64,000 nucleotides of DNA from Planctomycetota bacterium (lineage in GTDB: Bacteria; Planctomycetota; UBA8742; UBA2392): the NCBI GenBank assembly GCA_016712285.1, contig JADJRK010000001.1, positions 1,550,001 through 1,614,000 of the forward strand. The letters are read 5' to 3'. The position numbers and the translations under genes are program-made. The stretch's first letter is position 1. Each line of letters starts with the position of its first letter. The notes under the pieces are model-generated. The model had not been told where the DNA came from. It did not search any database and saw only the letters and a program-made list of their open reading frames with translations. Positions 44,159 to 52,466 of this stretch are shown piece after piece.

Positions 44159-46933
44159 GTGCCTAAGTCTCTCTATATCATTGACGGTCATTCCCAGATC
44201 TTCCGGGCCTACTACAGCCCGGCTGCGCGCTCGCGTACCGTGCGCGGCAAGCCCATCGGTGCCGTGTACCTGTTTACGCGCATGCTCCAGACGCTGATCA
44301 AGCGCCACAAGCCCGACTTTCTTGTCTGCGTGATGGACCCCAAGGGCAAGACCTTTCGCAACGACATCTTCCCCGCCTACAAAGCCAACCGCGGCGAAAT
44401 GCCCGAAGACCTGCGCGACCAGATGCCCATCATCATCGACATGGTCAAGGCCATGAACGTCCACCTGATGATCAAAGACGGGTTCGAAGCCGACGACGTG
44501 ATCGGGACCCTGGCCAAGCAAGCCGCGCATCACGACATGGAAGTGCGCATCATCAGCAAGGACAAAGACCTGAAGCAGCTGCTTGAGCCCCACATCAAGA
44601 TGCTGAACGCCGATGATGGCACCGAGTACGGCCTGGAGCAGTTGCAGGAAGAGCTTGGAGTCATTCCGGCGCAGTTTATCGACATCCAAGCCCTGGCCGG
44701 CGACAGCGTGGACAACATTCCCGGCGCCAAGGGCATTGGCATCAAGACCGCCGCCGAGCTGATCAAGCAGTACGGCACGCTGGAAGAGGTGCTGAAGCAC
44801 GCCGAGGAAATCAAGCAACCCAAGCGCCGCGAGAATCTGATCGCGTTCAAGCCCGAAGCAGAACTCAGCCGCAAGCTCGTGCACATCATGACCACCGTGC
44901 CGGGCGTGAAACTTGAACCCGACAAGGCCAGTCTCAAAGAGCCGGAGAAAGAAGTTCTGTTGCCGATGCTGCAGGACCTGAACTTCAAGTCCGTCATGAA
45001 GGACTTCGGCTGGGACGAAATGGCCGGCACTGTCGCGGCAGGCAGCGAGGCAGAACAGGCAGAAAGCCCCGCCCGGAAGGGCGGGGCCGCCAAGGCCAAA
45101 CAATCCCAGTCCACAGGCGCCCAATCCAGCCTGTTTGGCGACCCTGCGCCCAAGCCCGAAGTGCCCAAAGCGCTGCTCAACGCCGACGTCGAGTACACGC
45201 TGGTCGAAGACAAGGCAGCACTGGAAAAACTTCTCAAAGCAAAGGCCAAGCGCTGGAGCATCCATTGCGCAGCCGAAACCTACGACCAGTTGGCTGGCAT
45301 TGCCGTATGCACGCAGCCCGGCAAGGCCTGGTACGTGCCGCTCAAGGGCAAGCTGGATGGCGGCCTGGCCGCGAAGCTGCATGACGCCAAGCTGTCCAAG
45401 ATCGGCCATGACCTGAAAGCCGACCTGCGCGCCTTGCTGCTGGTCGGCGCCGACCTGAACGGCATCGAAAGCGACACCAAGCTGCTGGCGTTTCTTGTCG
45501 ATTCGTCGCGCGAAGACGCCAAGCTGGCCAGCCTGAGCCGCGAGTATCTGGGCATGGACACCGTGGACTGGGACAAGCTGTTCGGCGACAAAAAGGCCCG
45601 CAAGAAACTGACCGACGCAGAGCCCGAGCGGGTGATGCAGTACGCCTGCCAGTTCGCCGACTACGCCCTGCGCGTAAACGACATTCTGGCACCGATGGTG
45701 AAGTCGCTTGAGCTCGATAAGCTGGCCGTTGAACTCGAGTTTCCGCTGGTCGATGTGCTGGGCCGCATGGAACACCGCGGCATCAAGATCGACAAACCGT
45801 ACCTCAAGAAGCTCAGCGCCGACTTCGACAAAGAGATCGGCACGCTGGAGAAGACGTGCTTCAAACTGGCTGGCCGTGAGTTCACGCTGGGCTCGCCCAA
45901 GCAGCTCGGCGAAGTCCTCTACGACGAACTCAAACTGCCTGAGCAGGGCAAGACCGCCAAGGGCACCGGCCGCAGCACCGATCAAAGCGCGCTGGAAGCG
46001 CTGGCGCCGATGCACGAACTGCCGGCCAAAGTGCTGGAATGGCGGCACCTGACCAAGCTCAAGTCCACGTATGTTGACCAGCTGCCCGACCTGGCCGACG
46101 AGCACGACCGCGTGCACACCACGTATCGGCAGACCGTTGCCACGGGCCGGCTTTCCAGCAAAGACCCCAATCTTCAGAACATTCCGGTGCGCACCGAAAC
46201 GGGCAAGAAGATCCGCCGCGCGTTCATCGCGGACAAGGGCAACGTGCTGGTCAGCGCCGACTACAGCCAGATTGAGCTGCGCATCCTTGCCCACATCGCC
46301 GACGAAAAACCGATGATCCAGGCGTTCAAGGATGGCGTGGACATTCACAAGGCGACTGCGGCGGGCATATTCGGCGTCAGCGCGGACAAAGTCACCGGCG
46401 AGCAGCGCAACGTAGCCAAGACTGTGAACTATGCCGTGCTCTACGGCCAAAGCGCGTTTGGCCTGTCGCAGGGGCTGGGCATCAGCCGCGGCGAGGCCAA
46501 AGAGTTCATCGACAACTATTTCGCCGCCCACCCGAAAGTCGCCAAGCTGACGGACCAGGTGCTCGATCAATGCCGCAAAGACGGATATGTGACGACGCTG
46601 GCGGGCCGAAAGCGCTTCCTGCCGGAAATCCGCAGCAAAAACGTGATGGTCAGGAAGCAAGCCGAGCGGCAGGCGTTCAATTCAGTGTTGCAGGGCACAG
46701 CGGCGGACCTGATCAAGAAGGCGATGCTCGACGCCCACGATGAAATCGAAAAGAAGAAGCTGCCATTCAAAATGCTGCTGCAAGTCCACGACGAACTGGT
46801 GTTCGAAGCGCCCGAGAAAGAGGCCAAGGCCTGCGCCGAATTCGCCAAGCGCATCATGGGCGCGGCGATGAAGTTGAAAGTACCGCTGGATGTAGATGCC
46901 GGGGCCGGCACCAACTGGCTGGAGGCAAAATGA
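44159..46933 (+). CDS. polA: DNA polymerase I
   Basis: 924 residues from GTG 44159, which gives V-P-K-S-L-Y-I-I-D-G-H-S-Q-I-F-R-A-Y-Y, the normal opening; ATG 44108 is possible. The 5' nuclease domain is complete (D-F-L-V-C-V-M-D, F-E-A-D-D-V-I-G-T-L, D-S-V-D-N-I-P-G-A-K-G-I-G). Polymerase motif A is S-A-D-Y-S-Q-I-E-L-R near 698, motif B is N-V-A-K-T-V-N-Y-A-V-L-Y-G near 752 and motif C is V-H-D-E-L-V near 875. In the 3'-5' exonuclease domain the first Asp of motif I is Ala (C-A-A-E-T in place of D-T-E-T) and the Asp of the third motif is Phe (Y-A-C-Q-F-A-D), so proofreading is probably lost. Stop overlaps the next ATG. Confidence 0.95.
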   Translation: MPKSLYIIDGHSQIFRAYYSPAARSRTVRGKPIGAVYLFTRMLQTLIKRHKPDFLVCVMDPKGKTFRNDIFPAYKANRGEMPEDLRDQMPIIIDMVKAMNVHLMIKDGFEADDVIGTLAKQAAHHDMEVRIISKDKDLKQLLEPHIKMLNADDGTEYGLEQLQEELGVIPAQFIDIQALAGDSVDNIPGAKGIGIKTAAELIKQYGTLEEVLKHAEEIKQPKRRENLIAFKPEAELSRKLVHIMTTVPGVKLEPDKASLKEPEKEVLLPMLQDLNFKSVMKDFGWDEMAGTVAAGSEAEQAESPARKGGAAKAKQSQSTGAQSSLFGDPAPKPEVPKALLNADVEYTLVEDKAALEKLLKAKAKRWSIHCAAETYDQLAGIAVCTQPGKAWYVPLKGKLDGGLAAKLHDAKLSKIGHDLKADLRALLLVGADLNGIESDTKLLAFLVDSSREDAKLASLSREYLGMDTVDWDKLFGDKKARKKLTDAEPERVMQYACQFADYALRVNDILAPMVKSLELDKLAVELEFPLVDVLGRMEHRGIKIDKPYLKKLSADFDKEIGTLEKTCFKLAGREFTLGSPKQLGEVLYDELKLPEQGKTAKGTGRSTDQSALEALAPMHELPAKVLEWRHLTKLKSTYVDQLPDLADEHDRVHTTYRQTVATGRLSSKDPNLQNIPVRTETGKKIRRAFIADKGNVLVSADYSQIELRILAHIADEKPMIQAFKDGVDIHKATAAGIFGVSADKVTGEQRNVAKTVNYAVLYGQSAFGLSQGLGISRGEAKEFIDNYFAAHPKVAKLTDQVLDQCRKDGYVTTLAGRKRFLPEIRSKNVMVRKQAERQAFNSVLQGTAADLIKKAMLDAHDEIEKKKLPFKMLLQVHDELVFEAPEKEAKACAEFAKRIMGAAMKLKVPLDVDAGAGTNWLEAK

Positions 46934-48342
46934 AGACCGTTCAGGAGGCAAGTGACACGAGGCAGGAGGCAGGCGAAAAGGGGACTGGCTCTGTAGCGAA
47001 GCGGAGGTGCCTGTCCCCTTTTTCGCACAGCACAATCTCGCACTCCAGCCCCCGAAGGGGGCGTCAGACATTAGCCCGGGGCGTAAGCCCCGGGTCCCCG
47101 CGCCGCTTCTTCCTGAGCCCCGGAGGGGCGACACAACTCCTCGCCATCGCAGTCATCCTGACACTTGCCGCATGCAGCAAGCCCGCGCCGGTCAACGTCG
47201 AAGACGACGGCGGCGAGGAAATCCCGGTCAAAGAATCCCAGAGCAACTTTCTTGACCTGCAAGTCGGGGTCAACTGGCTCAGCTTCGTTGCCAACGCCGA
47301 GCGCGAATTCCCTGAATTGTTCGAGGGTCTCGACCGTGACCAGAAGCGCCGCACGCGCCTGGCGCCCGCCACCCCGGCTGATGACCGGCTGCTGCTTGAG
47401 TTCAGCCTGCCGAAGAGCGCCAAGATGTGGGCCGTGGACTGGTACGAAACGCAACTCGTCGCCATCGACCTGCCGGACGCCCGGGGTTTCAGCGTCGCCA
47501 TCGCGCCCGCCAAAGCCGCCGGCGTTGAACTGGCCGACGTGCTCGCGCGCAATCGCGCCGACCAGGTCAAGGGTGCCAAGCACCAGTCCGGGATGGGCGG
47601 CACCGCGTCTGTGAGCCTGAACGGCAAGCCGATCGCGTACTACAACAAGCTGATCCTGCCGGGCCGTACTACATCGCTAGTGCTGGTGGCGGAAGCGTGG
47701 ATGAACAACGAACCGCTCGGCGACGCGCACCGCGACGGCGTCAACACCATCCTTGCGGGCGTCAGCATCAAGCGCGAACTGTCGCTTGAGGGTCTGCCGA
47801 AGCACAAGGTTTCGAGTGCGCTGCCCGTGCTGCTCAAGGGTGACCTGCATTTTCCGGCCGGTTCACTCTCGCTGCCGGTGAAAGAAGGACATCTGGTCCG
47901 GAAACTGGGTGGCGACTCCACAGTACGCGTAGACGGCGAGGGCGCGGCGCCGTGGCTGCTGCTGCGCCAGCTCGACCAAACCAGCGCGCCGGGCGACATT
48001 CGCGTGCGCGTGCGGACTGACCCGGTGTTCAGCCGCCGCATGAAAGACCCTCAGGCCAGCTTTTCAGCCGGCTACGACCCGGGCTGGAACTTCCCGATGG
48101 TGCTTTGGGACTACTCGAACAGCGGCGCTGAGCACATGATCATGGGCGTGCTGGTTGTCGGCGACGAGCTGCTGAGCATCGAAATCATCAGTACCGGCCT
48201 GCGCGATGCCGAGGCCCGCCGCAAGGCAAAGCAGGCGGCCCTTGACCTGCTGCAGGGTGCCCACACAGCGCCAATCGGCAACCGGGAACAACTTGACCCC
48301 CTGGTCGGATGGAACGTCGGCACGATGGGAAAGGGCGGCTAA
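46930..48342 (+). CDS. Lipoprotein of unknown function whose 5' end is made of repeats
   Basis: 470 residues if read from ATG 46930, the only usual start codon in frame; it overlaps the polA stop. The first 63 codons cross four palindromes (46973-47129) and look non-coding. Then comes a normal lipoprotein h-region and box (L-L-A-I-A-V-I-L-T-L-A-A-C82). Residues 56-63, S-P-R-R-F-F-L-S, resemble a Tat motif. The mature part (F-L-D-L-Q-V-G-V-N-W-L-S, F-S-V-A-I-A-P-A-K-A-A-G-V, Y-D-P-G-W-N-F-P-M-V) is a soluble alpha/beta protein with no family I know. A repeat insertion may have replaced the original start. Confidence 0.55.
   Translation: MKTVQEASDTRQEAGEKGTGSVAKRRCLSPFSHSTISHSSPRRGRQTLARGVSPGSPRRFFLSPGGATQLLAIAVILTLAACSKPAPVNVEDDGGEEIPVKESQSNFLDLQVGVNWLSFVANAEREFPELFEGLDRDQKRRTRLAPATPADDRLLLEFSLPKSAKMWAVDWYETQLVAIDLPDARGFSVAIAPAKAAGVELADVLARNRADQVKGAKHQSGMGGTASVSLNGKPIAYYNKLILPGRTTSLVLVAEAWMNNEPLGDAHRDGVNTILAGVSIKRELSLEGLPKHKVSSALPVLLKGDLHFPAGSLSLPVKEGHLVRKLGGDSTVRVDGEGAAPWLLLRQLDQTSAPGDIRVRVRTDPVFSRRMKDPQASFSAGYDPGWNFPMVLWDYSNSGAEHMIMGVLVVGDELLSIEIISTGLRDAEARRKAKQAALDLLQGAHTAPIGNREQLDPLVGWNVGTMGKGG
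46973..47129 (+). repeat. Composite palindromic repeat element in the lipoprotein 5' region
   Basis: Four palindromes in a row: AAAAGGGGAC (46976-46985)/GTCCCCTTTT (47013-47022), GCCCCC/GGGGGC with GAA (47048-47062), CCCGGGGC/GCCCCGGG with GTAA (47075-47094) and GCCCC/GGGGC with GGA (47117-47129). They recall the dispersed GAGCCCCGGAGGGGC- and AGCCCCGGG-type elements of Planctomycetota genomes. The copy number in this genome cannot be seen here. Confidence 0.6.
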
Positions 48343-48361
48343 GGCAGCGCTGCCCGGGCAA

Positions 48362-48452
48362 ACCGCAATGACCAATCACCAGCTACCAATGACCAATGAA
48401 CATGCCCTGCCAGCCAACTGGTTGTTGGAAATTGGTCATTGGTCTTTGCGGT
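48362..48452. repeat. Nested inverted repeat of GACCAAT heptads between lipoprotein and coaE
   Basis: The outer arms ACCGCAATGACCAAT (48362-48376) and ATTGGTCTTTGCGGT (48438-48452) match at 14 of 15 positions. The inner arms CCAATGACCAAT (48386-48397) and ATTGGTCATTGG (48431-48442) are perfect. The unit ACCAATG recurs in direct repeat. It could form a long hairpin in RNA before coaE. Confidence 0.7.
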
Positions 48453-48486
48453 ACAAAGCAGCTCTTGGCCACACCAAAGGCCGCCC

Positions 48487-49113
48487 ATGAAGCCTGTCAT
48501 CGCCCTGATTGGCGGGGTTGCCGGCGGCAAGTCCGCTGTAGCTGCGGCCTTCGCGCGCCGCGGGGCGTTTGTGATCAATGCGGATGATGAGGGGCATGCC
48601 GTGCTGCGCGACCCGGCGGTACGGGCCGAGATTATTGCCGCGTTCGGAAAAGGCGTGATTTCGGAGGACGGCGAGGTTGACCGAAAAAAACTTGGTGCCA
48701 TAGTATTCGGTGACGGCGAGAAGCTTGCTACACTGAACGCCATCACCCACCCGCATATCCGTCGGCGTACCAACGCAAAGATCGAGGCGGGACTCAGCGA
48801 CCTAGGCATCAAGGCCATCATACTGGACATCAGCCTGCTGCTTGAATCGGGCGCTTACGGGGGGAAGTACACTCTGCTGCTATTTGTCGATGCCACCGAG
48901 GCATCTCGCAAAAAGCGCGCTGCACAAAGAGGTTGGCCCCAGGGCGAGCTTGAACGCCGACAGGCCCGCCAGATGACACTTGAAGAGAAACGCAGGCAAG
49001 CCGACGTCGTCATCGACAACAACGGCAGCCTTGCTGACCTTGATCGCCAGGTACAGGAAATCTGGCACACTTACGTTGCAAGCAACGTGGACGGGCCGCC
49101 GGGGGCCCCCTAA
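48487..49113 (+). CDS. coaE: Dephospho-CoA kinase
   Basis: 208 residues from ATG 48487. The P-loop is I-G-G-V-A-G-G-K-S. The substrate-binding D is in N-A-D-D-E-G-H, the typical H-P in T-H-P-H-I-R-R-R, and the lid R-K-K-R-A-A-Q-R-G-W follows. CoaE phosphorylates dephospho-CoA at the 3' position, the final step of coenzyme A synthesis. Length is usual. It is followed by rho after a 100-bp gap; the two may be cotranscribed. In some bacteria coaE sits beside polA, as here with one gene in between. Confidence 0.92.
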   Translation: MKPVIALIGGVAGGKSAVAAAFARRGAFVINADDEGHAVLRDPAVRAEIIAAFGKGVISEDGEVDRKKLGAIVFGDGEKLATLNAITHPHIRRRTNAKIEAGLSDLGIKAIILDISLLLESGAYGGKYTLLLFVDATEASRKKRAAQRGWPQGELERRQARQMTLEEKRRQADVVIDNNGSLADLDRQVQEIWHTYVASNVDGPPGAP

Positions 49114-49215
49114 ACCATTCCCCGGTCCAAGCCCTGTGGTTCCAAGCCGCTCCCCGCGGCTGTCGCAGGCAGACGCCGCAGTTCAGCTCCCCGCTGCACC
49201 CGGCATGAGGCAAAT

Positions 49216-50874
49216 ATGAACCCTGAAGGCAAGTCAGCACCCAAGAGGCGCGGCCGCTCACGTGGCGGGCACCGCAATAACAGCAACAATAACGTGCGGC
49301 GCGGGCCAAGGCGCAAGGATGGCACAGATGTCCTGAGCGAAGAGATGGCACGCCAGCACGAAATGGCCCGCATGGAGGCCCGCCGCGAGCGCGAAGAAGA
49401 AGAGTACCAGCGCCGCAGCCCGGAACCGAATGACGACAGCGTCGGCAACAAGGCCGAGCCCGCACCAAGGCACGGCAACGGCCAGGCGCCAAACGAAGAC
49501 ATTCCTGACATGCCCAATGACATGCCCGCTGCTGAAGACACAGAGAGCGCGGCAGCCCCCACAACGGACACGGCCACTCCGGCGCCCGCGACCCACGAGC
49601 CGCGCGGCCCGCAAGTTACGATCAACCTCAACGAGCTCCAGAAGATGAAGATGGAGCAGTTGCAGAAAGACGTGCGCGCGGTGGGCATCCAGGACACCAG
49701 CGGCTTGAAGAAGCAGGACCTGATCTTCCAGCTGTTGAAAGACCGCGTGAAGCGCGGCGCCATGATTTATGGCGAAGGTGTCATGGAAGTTTTGAACGAG
49801 GGCTTCGGCTTTCTGCGCAGCCCGGACTACAACTACCTCCCCAGCCCCGACGACATCTACGTCTCACCCAGCCAGATCCGGCGTTTCGGCCTGAAGTCGG
49901 GCCACATTGTCGCGGGACAGATTCGTCCGCCCAAAGACAACGAACGCTACTTCGCGCTGCTGAAGGTTGAGCACGTCAACAACGAAGACCCCAACAAGCT
50001 GGCTGAAGTCGTGCCCTTTGACGAACTGACGCCGCTTTACCCAGACAAGCGCATTTTCCTTGAGACCAAGAACGACCTGAACCTGCGCGTGATTGACCTG
50101 GTAACACCGATCGGCATGGGACAGCGCTGCCTGATTGTCGCGCCGCCCCGCACTGGCAAAACCGTCATCCTGCAAAAGATTGCCAACGCCATTCGCGCCA
50201 ATCACCCCAACATCTACGTCATCGTGCTGCTGATCGACGAGCGCCCCGAAGAAGTCACCGACATGGAGCGCACCGTTGACGCCGAGGTCATTGCGTCAAC
50301 CTTCGACGAAGCCACATCCCGCCACGTCCAGGTCACCGAGATGGTGCTGGGCAAGGCCAAGCGGCTTGTCGAGCACAAGGTCGATGTGGTCATCCTGCTG
50401 GACTCGATCACGCGACTTGGACGCGCCTACAACGCTGAACAGCCGCACAGCGGCAAGATCCTGACTGGCGGTGTTGACGCCAGCGCGCTGCAGCGGCCGA
50501 AGCGGTTCTTCGGTGCCGCGCGTAACATTGAAGAGGGCGGTAGCCTGACGATTATCTCCACCGCGCTGATCGACACCGGCAGCCGAATGGACGAAGTGAT
50601 TTTCGAAGAGTTCAAGGGCACCGGCAACGCTGAACTGCACCTGGACCGGCGACTGGCCGACCGGCGCGTGTACCCGGCGATCGACGTCACGCGTTCCGGC
50701 ACACGCAAGGAAGAGCTGCTGCTTGACCCAGACGAACAGAAACGCATGTGGGTCCTGCGCCGCATCCTGAACGACATGAACCCGATTGAGGCGATGGAAT
50801 TGCTCAAGGAACGCCTCAAGAAGACGCAAAGCAACGCGGAATTCCTGATGACCATGAGCATCGGGGCGAATTAG
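49216..50874 (+). CDS. rho: Transcription termination factor Rho
   Basis: 552 residues, about 130 longer than E. coli Rho. The N-terminus (P-K-R-R-G-R-S-R-G-G-H-R, asparagine runs, then an acidic Glu/Pro/Ala stretch to about 135) is disordered low-complexity sequence, as seen in several GC-rich phyla. The Rho N-domain follows with N-L-N-E-L-Q-K-M-K-M-E-Q-L, then the cold-shock-like RNA-binding region G-F-L-R-S-P-D-Y-N-Y. Walker A is A-P-P-R-T-G-K-T near 308, with D-E-R-P-E-E-V-T and L-L-D-S-I-T-R-L-G-R-A-Y. The Q- and R-loops (T-G-G-V-D, G-S-L-T) are intact, so this is active Rho helicase. Confidence 0.97.
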   Translation: MNPEGKSAPKRRGRSRGGHRNNSNNNVRRGPRRKDGTDVLSEEMARQHEMARMEARREREEEEYQRRSPEPNDDSVGNKAEPAPRHGNGQAPNEDIPDMPNDMPAAEDTESAAAPTTDTATPAPATHEPRGPQVTINLNELQKMKMEQLQKDVRAVGIQDTSGLKKQDLIFQLLKDRVKRGAMIYGEGVMEVLNEGFGFLRSPDYNYLPSPDDIYVSPSQIRRFGLKSGHIVAGQIRPPKDNERYFALLKVEHVNNEDPNKLAEVVPFDELTPLYPDKRIFLETKNDLNLRVIDLVTPIGMGQRCLIVAPPRTGKTVILQKIANAIRANHPNIYVIVLLIDERPEEVTDMERTVDAEVIASTFDEATSRHVQVTEMVLGKAKRLVEHKVDVVILLDSITRLGRAYNAEQPHSGKILTGGVDASALQRPKRFFGAARNIEEGGSLTIISTALIDTGSRMDEVIFEEFKGTGNAELHLDRRLADRRVYPAIDVTRSGTRKEELLLDPDEQKRMWVLRRILNDMNPIEAMELLKERLKKTQSNAEFLMTMSIGAN

Positions 50875-50953
50875 TCGTGTGTGCCAGCTTTCTTGCAGTT
50901 GGAATCCGGAACTTGCCGGGGGATACTGACGTTAGATAGGCAAGGAGACGAAC

Positions 50954-51382
50954 ATGCGCTGGCTCATGACATTCCTGATCGCCCTGGCACTGGGCGCACC
51001 GGCGTTTGCCCAGGAGGCACCGCCGCAGCCGCCCAAAGAGGACGAGAAGAAGGAAGAGAAGAAAGACGAAGAACCCAAGATGTCCGAAGAAGGCCAGAAG
51101 CTCTTCGCCGACGTCAAGCTGGTCTACGCGAAGTATTACGAGATCATCCTGGCCAAGACCAAAGCCAACGAAGAGTACAAGGCCGAAGACGTGTGGGAGA
51201 CCGCCGTCAAGGAAGCCAAGAACACCAAGTACAAAGACCGCACAGAGTTCCATGACGCGGTAGCCAAGATGAAGGCCAAGGACCGCCTGTTCAAGAAAGA
51301 AGTCAACGAGCTGGTAACCAAACACGCCAGGGACTACGCCGAAGCCGTCAAGAAGTGGTCCGGCGAAAAAGAAGGCGGGTAG
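50954..51382 (+). CDS. Small secreted Lys/Glu-rich protein
   Basis: 142 residues with an excellent AAGGAG before ATG 50954. A signal peptide (M-T-F-L-I-A-L-A-L-G-A-P-A-F-A-Q) is followed by a Pro/Glu/Lys-rich stretch and two helices with K-L-F-A-D-V-K-L-V-Y-A-K-Y-Y-E-I-I-L and L-F-K-K-E-V-N-E-L-V-T-K-H-A-R. It may be wholly helical and highly charged. I know no family. It lies downstream of rho and ends before a hairpin terminator. Confidence 0.65.
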   Translation: MRWLMTFLIALALGAPAFAQEAPPQPPKEDEKKEEKKDEEPKMSEEGQKLFADVKLVYAKYYEIILAKTKANEEYKAEDVWETAVKEAKNTKYKDRTEFHDAVAKMKAKDRLFKKEVNELVTKHARDYAEAVKKWSGEKEGG

Positions 51383-51423
51383 GACATTCGAAGCAGTCCG
51401 CCGTCGCCAAGGCTATGGCGGAC

Positions 51424-51458
51424 ACGCAAACAGCCCGCTCGTCGCGGGCTGTTTGCGT
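51424..51458. terminator. Bidirectional terminator hairpin between secreted protein and tRNA-Val
   Basis: ACGCAAACAGCCCGC (51424-51438), loop TCGTC, GCGGGCTGTTTGCGT (51444-51458): a perfect 15-bp inverted repeat. Core CAGCCCGC/GCGGGCTG has TTTGCGT on either side, so both strands can use it. Its last base coincides with the A of the tRNA CCA end. Confidence 0.75.
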
Positions 51459-51534
51459 GGTGGGCGCTACAGGACTCGAACCTGTGACCCCTGCCGTGTG
51501 AAGACAGTGCTCTAACCAACTGAGCTAAGCGCCC
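51458..51534 (-). tRNA. tRNA-Val (anticodon CAC)
   Basis: The minus strand reads GGGCGCT TA GCTC AGTTGGTTA GAGC A CTGTC TTCACAC GGCAG and then the T arm ACAGG TTCGAGT CCTGT, closing with AGCGCCC, A73 and an encoded CCA. Acceptor, D, anticodon and T stems all pair (one T.G in the anticodon stem). The anticodon at positions 34-36 is CAC, reading GTG codons, common in this GC-rich genome. Confidence 0.95.
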
Positions 51535-51660
51535 CGGGTCTGCTTGAACGCTCAAAGGTTGCTGCAGCGCAAGTCCTTGTGGCCCATGCGCTTGCTTGCC
51601 CCCCTGAGCGGGCCGCATATACTAGGCCGTGCGGTAAACCCGTCAAGCAAGGGAAGTTCC

Positions 51661-52341
51661 ATGGAAACAATCCTCGTCGTAGAGGACGATCCGTCAATCC
51701 AGCGCGGCCTGGAACTCAACCTTCAAGTCGAAGGCTACTCGGTTATTACCGCCAGCGATGGCGACCAGGGCCTGAAACTGGCGCTTGAGCGCCGGCCTGA
51801 CATTATTCTGCTGGACGTCATGCTGCCCAAACTCAGCGGCTTCGACATCTGCCGCCAGTTGCGCAAGCAGGGCCTGACCATGCCGATCATCATGCTGACC
51901 GCCAAGACGCAAGAGATCGACAAGATCATGGGCCTTGAACTGGGCGCCGACGATTACGTCACCAAGCCCTTTTCCGTGGCTGAAGTCGTCGCCCGCGTAA
52001 ACGCCGCGATGCGCCGCAGCAAGCGCTTCGAAACCAGCGAAGCCGACTACACCTTCGGCGAGCACAATCTCGACACAAAGGGCCAGGTGCTGCGCCGCAA
52101 CAACCAGCAGATTGAGCTGAGCCAGAAAGAGTTCCTGATGCTCAAGCTGTTCCTCGAAAACGAAGGCAAGGTGCTGAGCCGTCAGGAAATTCTCGCCAAG
52201 GTCTGGGGCTTTGATTACTTCGGCACGGACCGCACGGTGGACAACTTCATCAACAAGCTGCGCCAGAAAATCGAAAACGACATCAACAACCCCAACCACA
52301 TCCTCACGATGCGCGGCAGCGGCTACAAGTTTCTGCGTTGA
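51661..52341 (+). CDS. OmpR/PhoB-type response regulator, orphan
   Basis: 226 residues. Receiver domain: acidic pocket V-V-E-D-D, phospho-acceptor D52 in I-I-L-L-D-V-M-L-P, Thr in M-L-T-A-K and Lys in V-T-K-P-F. The C-terminal winged helix has Q-I-E-L-S-Q-K-E-F-L-M-L-K-L-F-L and T-V-D-N-F-I-N-K-L-R-Q-K-I-E and ends G-S-G-Y-K-F. No histidine kinase gene lies next to it, so its partner is elsewhere. A purine run GGGAAG precedes the ATG at 51661. Confidence 0.93.
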   Translation: METILVVEDDPSIQRGLELNLQVEGYSVITASDGDQGLKLALERRPDIILLDVMLPKLSGFDICRQLRKQGLTMPIIMLTAKTQEIDKIMGLELGADDYVTKPFSVAEVVARVNAAMRRSKRFETSEADYTFGEHNLDTKGQVLRRNNQQIELSQKEFLMLKLFLENEGKVLSRQEILAKVWGFDYFGTDRTVDNFINKLRQKIENDINNPNHILTMRGSGYKFLR

Positions 52342-52466
52342 CACCGCACATTCACACTCATGTCACGCGCCGAACCATTGCGGCCGAGATTCGTTGTTTG
52401 ATGGTTCGATCAGTTACTTCGCGCCGGTCTGGGCCCGGACGCAACGACCCTTTGACGGAGGACGTT

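Noticed and set aside
43922..46660. 912-codon minus-strand frame opposite polA
   Set aside because: Long antisense frames are expected in GC-rich coding DNA; the plus strand is clearly polA.
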